From Fimenecus sp964527585 (lineage in GTDB: Bacteria; Bacillota; Clostridia; Oscillospirales; Acutalibacteraceae): 11,933 bases of DNA. The stretch lies in assembly GCA_964527585.1 (NCBI GenBank), contig CAZGPE010000033.1, positions 1 through 11,933 of the forward strand. The letters run 5' to 3'. The notes below the pieces were generated by a model that saw only the letters and a list, made by a program, of their open reading frames with translations, did not search any database and was not told where the DNA came from. Of the stretch, positions 6,900 to 11,933 are shown piece by piece; position 1 is the first letter of the stretch, and each line of letters begins with the position of its first letter. Position numbers and translations under genes: made by a program.

Positions 6900-7988
6900 T
6901 TAGTATTTAATCGGATTTGAGTCAAGATACTTCTTAACCATAAGAGCAACCTTGAATACAATTGCGTCGTCAAACTCTCGAAGATCAAGGCCCGTAAGTT
7001 TTTTAATCTTCTCAAGACGGTAAACCAATGTGTTTCTGTGAACAAAAAGCCTTCTCGAAGTTTCGGAAACATTAAGGTTATTTTCAAAGAATTTCTGAAT
7101 TGTAAAGAGTGTTTCCTGGTCAAGAGTTTCTATCGAGCCTCTTTTGAACACTTCACGAAGGAACATATCACACAAAGTTGTCGGAAGCTGATAAATAAGA
7201 CGGGCAATTCCGAGGTTATCATAACTGACAATGGATTTTTCGGTGTCAAAAACCTTTCCGACTTCAAGAGAAACCTGAGCCTCTCTGAAAGAACGGGCAA
7301 GATCCTTTATGTTGTCAACAGTAGTTCCGATTCCGACAAGAACATGTGAATAAAACTCGGCTCCGAGGCTGTCGATAATCGAACGGGCAAGTTTTTCAAG
7401 GTCTCTCGGTTCGATAGTGCTGTTAACCTCTTTAATCAACGCAATATCGGTTTCGTTTACATCTATAACAAAATCCTTGCTCTTGTCGGGAAAAAGTCCC
7501 TGAATAAGTTCAAAAATCGAAACATCTATTTTGTCAATCATCCGAATAAGGAAAACAACTCTTGAAACATCGCTGTTAAATCTCAGTTCACGGGCTTTCA
7601 AATAAATATCGCCGGGAAGAATATTATCGAGAATTACATTTTTAATGAAGTTTCCTCTGTCGAATTTTTCATCGTAATACTGTTTAATGCTGGAAAGCGA
7701 AATTGCCAAAAGGGAAGCATAATTTTCCGCAAGATTGTCATCACCCGAAACAAAAACAGCGTAATCCGCATGCATATGAGTTCCGAAAGATTTATAAGTG
7801 TATCCGTCAATTACAACATTTTCCGATATTGCCGAAAATACAGTCGTAATTTCCGAAGAAATAACCTCACCGATTTTTCCGAGTTCACTACAGGAGATAA
7901 CAGTTCCCGATTCATCTACAACACCGATAACTCTGTCAATAGAGTCGGTCATTTGATGAACTATCCCCTGAAACAATCTGTTAGACAT
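6900..7988 (-). CDS. CdaR/PucR-type transcriptional regulator
   Basis: Predicted DNA-binding regulator; the ligand is unknown. The C-terminal PucR/CdaR-type helix-turn-helix lies at about residues 305-335 (NVSETSRRLFVHRNTLVYRL, then EKIKKLTG), the hallmark of the family. A central GGDEF-like regulator domain typical of CdaR proteins fits about 140-250. The N-terminal 130 residues form an alpha/beta sensor-like region (VIGVVDESGTVISCSE). The start is placed at the ATG at 7988, which has GGAGG 6 nt upstream, giving 362 residues; the frame extends to a TTG at 8018 without an SD. The gene is monocistronic, with its own promoter and repeated sequences upstream. It sits between the zinc-tail proteins and ftsEX, but nothing proves that it controls either. 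In characterised members the ligand is often a sugar diacid or purine-related compound; no such pathway is visible here. Confidence 0.88.
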   Translation of the reverse strand: MSNRLFQGIVHQMTDSIDRVIGVVDESGTVISCSELGKIGEVISSEITTVFSAISENVVIDGYTYKSFGTHMHADYAVFVSGDDNLAENYASLLAISLSSIKQYYDEKFDRGNFIKNVILDNILPGDIYLKARELRFNSDVSRVVFLIRMIDKIDVSIFELIQGLFPDKSKDFVIDVNETDIALIKEVNSTIEPRDLEKLARSIIDSLGAEFYSHVLVGIGTTVDNIKDLARSFREAQVSLEVGKVFDTEKSIVSYDNLGIARLIYQLPTTLCDMFLREVFKRGSIETLDQETLFTIQKFFENNLNVSETSRRLFVHRNTLVYRLEKIKKLTGLDLREFDDAIVFKVALMVKKYLDSNPIKY

Positions 7989-8032
7989 AATTAGCCTCCG
8001 TCTATACAATTTCAACAACTGATTTCTTATAT

Positions 8033-8061
8033 ATTTTACACAATGTTACACAAAAATGCAA
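8033..8061 (-). promoter_or_regulatory. Probable promoter of the CdaR-type gene
   Basis: On the minus strand TTGCAT (plus 8056-8061) and TAAAAT (plus 8033-8038) are spaced by 17 nt, about 45 nt upstream of the ATG at 7988. The -10 matches five of six bases; the -35 is weak (TTG only). The spacer and -10 contain a tandem TGTGTAACAT / TGTGTAAAAT. The -35 overlaps one arm of the repeated TTGCATTTT element, so a protein bound there would compete with RNA polymerase. Confidence 0.5.
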
Positions 8062-8101
8062 GAAATTTTTTTGCATTTTCGAAAAAGTTATTTGCATTTT
8101 C
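8053..8101. repeat. Direct and inverted TTGCATTTT repeats upstream of the CdaR-type gene (operator candidate)
   Basis: The 11-mer TTTGCATTTTC occurs twice in direct orientation at 8070-8080 and 8091-8101, 21 nt apart (two helical turns), and its 9-nt core is inverted as AAAATGCAA at 8053-8061. The inverted copy and the first direct copy can form a 9-bp hairpin with a 9-nt loop. The position over the -35 region suggests an operator, perhaps for autoregulation, but the region is A/T-rich and chance repeats are possible. Confidence 0.45.
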
Positions 8102-8117
8102 ACCAAAAAAATTTTAT

Positions 8118-8183
8118 TTTTTTGTTCAATCAGTTGATTTTCGGCGATTTTTTGTTCATATTTAGGAAAAAATTTTTTGTTCA
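8118..8183. repeat. Three copies of TTTTTTGTTCA in the intergenic region
   Basis: The 11-mer TTTTTTGTTCA occurs at 8118-8128, 8148-8158 and 8173-8183, with start spacings of 30 and 25 nt. A shorter relative, ACTGTTCA, overlaps the end of the upstream gene. On the coding strand of the neighbouring genes it reads TGAACAAAAAA. This could be a binding-site cluster or a slippage-derived remnant. No gene is supported in 7989-8198. Confidence 0.4.
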
Positions 8184-8217
8184 AAATGCCGATATTTTTT
8201 ACTGTTCAAGGCATTTT
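8183..8217. terminator. Hairpin at the 3' end of the zinc-tail gene pair
   Basis: AAAATGCC (8183-8190) and GGCATTTT (8210-8217) form a perfect 8-bp stem with a 19-nt loop that contains the stop codon of the 132-residue gene (8199-8201). On the minus strand the 3' arm ends in TTTTGAACAAAAAA, so the T run is short. It may terminate or stabilise the upstream transcript; the long loop makes this uncertain. Confidence 0.35.
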
Positions 8218-8597
8218 GTGCAAGATGTATACCCCGAAAGATAGTAATCGTTAAGATTTTTGACCTTAACAGTTATCTTGTTTTCTTCATCAATAGTCTG
8301 TGCATATTGACAGTCCGGAAGATGAATTTTCTTGCTGCTCAAATTGATTACATAAGTTTTTTCGGTTGGGTTTTTGTTATCGGCATTTTCCTGTACAAGA
8401 CTTTCCCCTTTCAAATCATCCTCGGCAACCGAGGTAAAAGGAACGGTAGTTGCGTAAATAATACTGTGAAGTTCCATACTCATTTTTAATTGAGTAAGCA
8501 TTAACCCCACACTTAAAAACGCAATAACCGTCGAAATATACATTATGATTTTCTTTCCGTTTATTTTCTTATTATTTTTCATTTTCGGTTTCGTCAT
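8199..8597 (-). CDS. Small membrane-anchored protein with HxxxC/CxxC tail (copy 2)
   Basis: The 132 residues have a basic start (about 1-16), one membrane segment (about 17-35, IIMYISTVIAFLSVGLML), a polar linker, and a compact tail (about 80-132). The tail has KKIHLPDC (His92, Cys96), LNDYYLSGY and CTKC (Cys126, Cys129). One His and three Cys in this order suggest one zinc-binding or redox site, presumably outside the membrane. Similar tails with IHxxxC, GY and CxxC are found at the C-termini of some Firmicute extracellular hydrolases and resemble the Ada zinc fold; that comparison is from memory. It shares layout and tail motif with the upstream gene, so they are probably tandem paralogues. 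Start and upstream stop overlap by 4 nt (ATGA), with only a weak SD, so translation is probably coupled. Function is unknown. Confidence 0.8.
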   Translation of the reverse strand: MTKPKMKNNKKINGKKIIMYISTVIAFLSVGLMLTQLKMSMELHSIIYATTVPFTSVAEDDLKGESLVQENADNKNPTEKTYVINLSSKKIHLPDCQYAQTIDEENKITVKVKNLNDYYLSGYTSCTKCLEQ

Positions 8598-9061
8598 TTA
8601 CACGCATTGCACCGCATACAAATACTGTATCCGCTGTTTATATAATCATTGAGTTTATCTGAAGAAATAATTTCTTTGTTTTCTTCCTTCATATTTGTCG
8701 CATACGAACAAGTCGATGAATGAATTTTCTTCGACTTGGTATTCACTATCAAGGTTGAGTCTATTTCTTCGGACTTCTTATTTTCGGCAGTAGTTTTAAC
8801 TTTCTTTTCAGATTTCGGTTCATTCATTTCCGAAGCCGATGTTTCCTGTGCGGTTTCGGTTAAATCTCCGCCGTCCGAAGAATCATCTACAACACTTCCA
8901 CGGGCTGTAAATGTTATTTCGGAATATTCCGTATATATTGATGTAAGAGCGGCTATCTCTTTTTTCATATCAAGTTGGGTTTTATATGTTACGGTTAAAC
9001 TTACCGTCATAACAAACAGCGCAATATAAATGTAAATGTCATAACTTTTAGACTTTTCCAT
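8594..9061 (-). CDS. Small membrane-anchored protein with HxxxC/CxxC tail (copy 1)
   Basis: The 155 residues have a membrane segment at about 8-27, then a polar, Ser/Glu/Lys-rich linker (about 50-100) that is probably disordered. A tail at about 103-155 contains KKIHSSTC (His114, Cys118), KLNDYINSGY and CMRCNAC (Cys148, Cys151, Cys154). The tail aligns with that of the following gene (SKKIH...C, about 30 residues, SGY..C..C), which supports a tandem duplication with diverged linkers; this copy has an extra Cys. A four-ligand zinc site or a thiol pair facing outward is inferred. The ATG at 9061 has a strong AGGGGGTG SD 5 nt upstream and a promoter close by, so this is the first gene of the pair. 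It is transcribed divergently from asnB. Function is unknown. Confidence 0.82.
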   Translation of the reverse strand: MEKSKSYDIYIYIALFVMTVSLTVTYKTQLDMKKEIAALTSIYTEYSEITFTARGSVVDDSSDGGDLTETAQETSASEMNEPKSEKKVKTTAENKKSEEIDSTLIVNTKSKKIHSSTCSYATNMKEENKEIISSDKLNDYINSGYSICMRCNACK

Positions 9062-9085
9062 AAAAGCACCCCCTGAATTTCTTTT

Positions 9086-9115
9086 ATTATAACAAATACC
9101 TTATTATATTGTAAA
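9086..9115 (-). promoter_or_regulatory. Promoter of the zinc-tail gene pair
   Basis: On the minus strand TTTACA (plus 9110-9115, five of six consensus bases) is followed after 18 nt by a perfect TATAAT (plus 9086-9091), 25 nt before the ATG at 9061. It lies in the 126-nt divergent region shared with asnB. I see no equally clear plus-strand promoter there; the asnB promoter is probably in the A/T-rich stretch 9120-9165 but cannot be assigned. Confidence 0.68.
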
Positions 9116-9187
9116 TATCCTATATTCAATTCATTTTGCCGTTCTTTTTTCATATAAATAAATATTCTGAATTACGAGGTGTTTTAT

Positions 9188-11014
9188 ATGAGCGGAATAT
9201 CGGGAAAAATTTCATTCAATGAAAATTTAAGTAACGGAAAAATTTTAATTGAGAAAATGGGAAATTCATTAAAACACAGAGGAAATTTTTTCAATGGAAT
9301 TTCGGATGAAAATGCCGTTTTAATTCAAAACAGTCCCATTGGCAGTAACGCTTTTGTTAAAAACTCCCCTTTAACTTTAATAGATAATGACATTAAATAT
9401 ACTATTGTTTTTGACGGAGCGATTTTCAATGCACAAGAAGTTCGGCAGACACTGATTTCAAATAAGCGTTTTTTCGAAACCGACTCTGATGAAGAAACGG
9501 TTTTGAAAGCGTATTTGGAATTCGGGGACAACTGTCTTAAATTGCTTAACGGTGTTTTTGCCTTTGCGATTTGGAACAGTAAAAATGAAGAATTGTTTTT
9601 AGCACGGGACCGATTCGGTATAAAGCCGCTTTTTTATTCGGATATTGACGGTAATCTGACTTTCGCTTCGGAAATCAAAGCACTTTTTACATCCGGAATA
9701 AAAGCCGAAATAGACAGAAATTCCATACTTGAGATACTCCTTATCGGACCGGGAAGAACTCCGGAATATGCAGTATTTAACAACATATACGAATTAGCAC
9801 CGGCAACTTGCGCATATTATTCAAAGAAAGGATTCAGAACAAAAAAATTCTGGCAACTCTATCCTAACATACACACAGACACTCCTGAACAAGCAACGGA
9901 AAAAATCCGTTATCTTGTCGACGATTCGATAAAAAGACAAATCAAATGTGATATGCCGTTATGCACTATGCTTTCGGGCGGTCTTGATTCAAGTATAATT
10001 TCCGCTGTTGTAAGTGAAGAATTTAAGAAAGAATCAAAAATACTTGATACTTACACCGTAACATACAAAGATAACGACAAATATTTCACCGAAAGCAAGT
10101 TTCAACCCACAAGCGATTCCGATTTTTATAAAATGATGAACGACTATATCGGAGCAAAAAACCATATTGTCGAAATCGAAATAAGCGAACTTGTTAATGC
10201 ATTATTCTCTTCCGTAGATGCCAGAGATCTTCCGGGAATGGCAGATGTCGATTCTTCGCTTCTTCTGTTTTCAAAAGAAATCGCAAAAGATTATTCGGTT
10301 GTTCTTTCCGGAGAATGTTCCGATGAAATATTCGGAGGCTATCCTTGGTACCGAGATCCCGTTTTAAGAAAAAGCGACACTTTCCCCTGGGCAAAATCCT
10401 CTTCATACAGAAATTCGTTTTTGAAAGAAGAAATCTCATCTTTTACCGATGCCGAAGAGTTTGTAAAAGCAAAGTATGAAAAAGCAGTAAATCAAACATT
10501 GAAACTTAACTCTCTCGATACCGACGAGAGATCAAAAGAACTGATGAAACTTCATCTCGATTGGTTTATGATGACACTTGTGGAACGCTCCGACAGAATG
10601 AGTGCATATAATTCTCTTGAAATCAGAGTTCCGTACTGCGATTACAGAATTGTCGAATACCTTTATAATATACCAATATCGGAAAAAGATTATAAAGGCT
10701 TTGAAAAAGGTCTTTTACGGCAAGCGTATAACGATATGCTGCCGAAAGAAATTCTTTGGAGAAAGAAAAGTCCTTATCCTAAAACACATAATCCTCAATA
10801 TTTCGAACTTGTAAAATCGGAACTGAAAAAGGTTTTAGAAGATTCGCACTCACCGATATTCGAATTTATCAGCAAAAATTCATTAAGCAATTTACTTATG
10901 GAAAACAGCCAACAAACCTTTTACGGTCAACTTATGACAACACCCCAAACCGTTGCATATTTCGTGCAAATTAACTACTGGCTGAAAAAATATAATATTA
11001 AAATAAAAATATAA
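9188..11014 (+). CDS. asnB: Asparagine synthetase B-type protein with degenerate glutaminase domain
   Basis: Predicted to make asparagine from aspartate and ATP. The start is the ATG at 9188, which has GAGGTG 6 nt upstream; the frame extends to a GTG at 9179 that lies inside this SD. The 608 residues comprise an Ntn-type glutaminase-like domain (about 2-190) and a synthetase domain (about 230-600). The synthetase part looks intact, with PP-loop SGGLDSS (263-269), SGECSDEIFGGY (374-385), SDRMSAYNSLEIRVPYCD and WRKKSPYPKTHNP. The glutaminase part lacks its key residues. Position 2, always Cys in active enzymes, is Ser (MSGI, codon AGC). The NGE loop is DGA (76-78), HRGPD is HRGNF, and the Arg of the HxR motif is Ser49. 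Asp101 remains. I infer an ammonia-dependent enzyme or another amidotransferase-like role. It stands alone, with a hairpin downstream. Confidence 0.92.
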   Translation: MSGISGKISFNENLSNGKILIEKMGNSLKHRGNFFNGISDENAVLIQNSPIGSNAFVKNSPLTLIDNDIKYTIVFDGAIFNAQEVRQTLISNKRFFETDSDEETVLKAYLEFGDNCLKLLNGVFAFAIWNSKNEELFLARDRFGIKPLFYSDIDGNLTFASEIKALFTSGIKAEIDRNSILEILLIGPGRTPEYAVFNNIYELAPATCAYYSKKGFRTKKFWQLYPNIHTDTPEQATEKIRYLVDDSIKRQIKCDMPLCTMLSGGLDSSIISAVVSEEFKKESKILDTYTVTYKDNDKYFTESKFQPTSDSDFYKMMNDYIGAKNHIVEIEISELVNALFSSVDARDLPGMADVDSSLLLFSKEIAKDYSVVLSGECSDEIFGGYPWYRDPVLRKSDTFPWAKSSSYRNSFLKEEISSFTDAEEFVKAKYEKAVNQTLKLNSLDTDERSKELMKLHLDWFMMTLVERSDRMSAYNSLEIRVPYCDYRIVEYLYNIPISEKDYKGFEKGLLRQAYNDMLPKEILWRKKSPYPKTHNPQYFELVKSELKKVLEDSHSPIFEFISKNSLSNLLMENSQQTFYGQLMTTPQTVAYFVQINYWLKKYNIKIKI

Positions 11015-11048
11015 CACCAGAATTAATATCTAAAAACATATTCTCCGA

Positions 11049-11070
11049 TTTTAATAACACCGTATTAAAA
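11049..11070 (+). repeat. A/T-only inverted repeat after asnB
   Basis: TTTTAATA (11049-11056) and TATTAAAA (11063-11070) form a perfect 8-bp A/T stem with loop ACACCG, 35 nt after the asnB stop codon. No T run follows, so it is not a convincing terminator by itself. It may protect the asnB mRNA 3' end or have no function. Confidence 0.35.
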
Positions 11071-11101
11071 TGCATTATAGCAAATGTCAAATATCCGATT
11101 A

Positions 11102-11153
11102 AATACATCAACCGCAATCTGAAGATTGCGGTTGATGTATTATGCTTTTATTG
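11102..11153 (+). terminator. Terminator with perfect 18-bp stem downstream of asnB
   Basis: Positions 11102-11119 pair without mismatch with 11124-11141 around a four-base TGAA loop. The plus-strand 3' side continues TATGCTTTTATTG, giving a moderate T run offset by a few bases. It separates asnB from the two-gene unit that starts at 11223. On the minus strand the hairpin is followed by TTTAATCGG, so bidirectional activity is possible but no minus-strand gene faces it. The stem is unusually long for a simple terminator. Confidence 0.72.
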
Positions 11154-11179
11154 ACTTTAATAACTAATTATGATATTCT
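11151..11179 (+). promoter_or_regulatory. Promoter of the AbrB-like two-gene unit
   Basis: TTGACT (11151-11156; five of six) and TATTCT (11174-11179; four of six) are spaced by 17 nt. TGA precedes the -10, giving an extended -10 element. The promoter lies about 43 nt before the ATG at 11223 and directly follows the long hairpin, so the unit is set off from asnB transcription. Confidence 0.65.
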
Positions 11180-11222
11180 AAGGTTAAAATCAGTCTAAAT
11201 TCAGGACAAAGAGGGTAACTAA

Positions 11223-11417
11223 ATGAAAAGAAATCTGTTTTATCTTGATTCCTATATAATTCAAAAAGATATGAGAATAAGATTACCAAAAGCTGCCGCC
11301 AAAAATTTAGGATTAGAATGTGGTAAAAGTCTTCTTGAAGTTTATGTTGATAAAGACAATAATGAAATAATATTAAAAGTTTCTAAAGACAATTCTCAGG
11401 AGGAGTCCAACTCATGA
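11223..11417 (+). CDS. AbrB/MazE-like (SpoVT-AbrB fold) small DNA-binding protein
   Basis: The 64 residues carry a swapped-hairpin AbrB signature. RIRLPKAAAKNLGLECGKSL at 18-37 matches the pattern of a strand, then LPKxxxxxLGLxxGxxL, and is followed by LEVYVD and the strand EIILKVSK (about 38-55). Proteins of this size act as dimeric DNA binders, either as transition-state-type regulators or as antitoxins of type II modules. An AGAGGG SD lies 8 nt before the ATG. The stop overlaps the ATG of the next gene by 4 nt, so the pair is translationally coupled, and autoregulation of its own promoter is likely by analogy with antitoxins. The short acidic/polar tail (DNSQEESNS) could be a partner-binding segment. 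Which of the two roles applies cannot be told from sequence. Confidence 0.72.
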   Translation: MKRNLFYLDSYIIQKDMRIRLPKAAAKNLGLECGKSLLEVYVDKDNNEIILKVSKDNSQEESNS

Positions 11418-11933
11418 ATTGTATAGAAATCCTTACTTTATTTTTGGATAGCATCAATATCACTTATAATACATATTCCAAACATATTAATAAATTAATT
11501 TCGTCTCAAACTAAAGATGAAGCAAATGTTTCGGCTGATTATGGAATAAAATCTATTCAAAAAATATTAATTGATATATACGCTTTAAATTCCGAAAAAG
11601 TAAAAAAATGTGCTGATATTATCTCCAAAGAATTTTGTCCTATTGGCAGACGCGAAAAAGATTTAATTAAGCATTATTTAGATTATAAAGACAAAGAATC
11701 TTTAATTACGCTCCAAAAATCGTTGAATTTTTCAGATAATAATTTCGCACGCGTTTCAAAAATATTAAATGATGAATTTGAAGATTTATCAAAAAATGCT
11801 GAACTATGCTTCATTAAAAACTGGCAAACCGCAGTTGATGCAAAAGACAACTCAAAACTTTTCGATTATCTACAAGGAATCTATTCTCGTCTAACATCAC
11901 TTTTAAATGATGATTGCTTATCTTTGCTTGATA
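11414..11933 (+). CDS. Unrecognised helical protein (5' part, cut by window edge)
   Basis: An open frame of 173 codons runs from the ATG at 11414 to the window end without a stop; it starts MNCIEILTLFLDSINITYNT. An AGGAGG site lies 10 nt upstream and the start overlaps the AbrB-like gene (ATGA). The visible part looks almost wholly alpha-helical, with many Lys, Asp, Asn and Ser residues, no signal peptide, no membrane segment and no catalytic motif that I can name. Codon use is more A/T-rich than in the genes to the left (many TTA, AAT, ATA and AAA), consistent with accessory DNA. Its position after an antitoxin-like gene makes a toxin or a defence-related partner possible, but nothing in the visible sequence shows this. 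Confidence 0.7.
   Translation, partial: MNCIEILTLFLDSINITYNTYSKHINKLISSQTKDEANVSADYGIKSIQKILIDIYALNSEKVKKCADIISKEFCPIGRREKDLIKHYLDYKDKESLITLQKSLNFSDNNFARVSKILNDEFEDLSKNAELCFIKNWQTAVDAKDNSKLFDYLQGIYSRLTSLLNDDCLSLLD

Noticed and set aside
7989..8018. Longer start (TTG at 8018) for the CdaR-type regulator
   Set aside because: No SD precedes the TTG, while the ATG at 7988 has GGAGG at ideal spacing; the extra ten residues (MLKLYRRRLI) look like translated leader.
8053..8183. CRISPR-like array from the repeated 11-mers
   Set aside because: The repeats are only 11 nt, A/T-rich and irregularly spaced, with no unique spacers of constant length and no cas gene.
8002..8184. Minus-strand 60-residue frame in front of the CdaR-type gene, possible leader peptide
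   Set aside because: It opens with TTG without an SD, spans the presumed promoter, and its composition is that of low-complexity A/T DNA.
9179..9187. GTG start at 9179 for asnB, which would remove Ser2 from the N-terminus
   Set aside because: This GTG overlaps the SD GAGGTG itself; the ATG at 9188 is at the right spacing and gives the family-typical N-terminus MxGI.
11223..11417. Naming the AbrB-like gene mazE
   Set aside because: The fold signature is shared by AbrB, SpoVT, MazE and VapB proteins, and no MazF-like partner is visible.

Overview
The window looks like chromosomal DNA from a low-GC Gram-positive bacterium of the class Clostridia. The evidence is A/T-rich DNA, strong GGAGG-type ribosome binding sites, consensus housekeeping promoters, and proteins of clostridial type (GreA, a PcsB-like coiled-coil hydrolase beside FtsEX, a long clostridial-type asparagine synthetase). 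Genus is not determinable from sequence alone; a gut Oscillospiraceae/Ruminococcaceae-type organism is a guess.

Layout: positions 1-9061 are read almost entirely on the minus strand. From the right these are: two tandem small membrane-anchored proteins with matching HxxxC...CxxC tails (9061-8199); an A/T-rich, repeat-bearing intergenic region; a CdaR/PucR-type regulator (7988-6900); a tight cell-division operon ftsE-ftsX-M23 hydrolase-S41-like protein (6684-2298) closed by a strong terminator; an unrecognised 260-residue protein whose start codon touches that terminator (2244-1462); and greA plus the 5' part of lysS (1370-1), driven by a perfect-consensus promoter. Positions 9188-11933 are read on the plus strand: an asparagine synthetase with a degraded glutaminase domain, a long perfect hairpin, and a two-gene unit (AbrB/MazE-like small protein plus an unrecognised helical protein cut by the window edge).

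How the genes work together: FtsE and FtsX form a type VII ABC transporter-like complex that transmits ATP hydrolysis across the membrane to a periplasmic/extracellular coiled-coil partner. The next gene encodes such a partner, with an apparently intact LytM zinc site. The fourth gene is a membrane-anchored PDZ-S41 protein in which both members of the Ser/Lys catalytic dyad appear replaced (Gly303, Asn328), so it may be a non-proteolytic scaffold or adaptor of the division machine. GreA and LysS are housekeeping functions in transcription elongation and translation.

The most interesting points are the probable pseudoprotease in the FtsEX operon, the AsnB that has lost its nucleophilic Cys and its glutamine-binding residues, the FtsE with an approximately 98-residue acidic tail, the terminator/RBS overlap, the paired zinc-tail membrane proteins, and the AbrB-like two-gene unit at the right edge. 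All family calls are made by eye from motifs; no database search was run.
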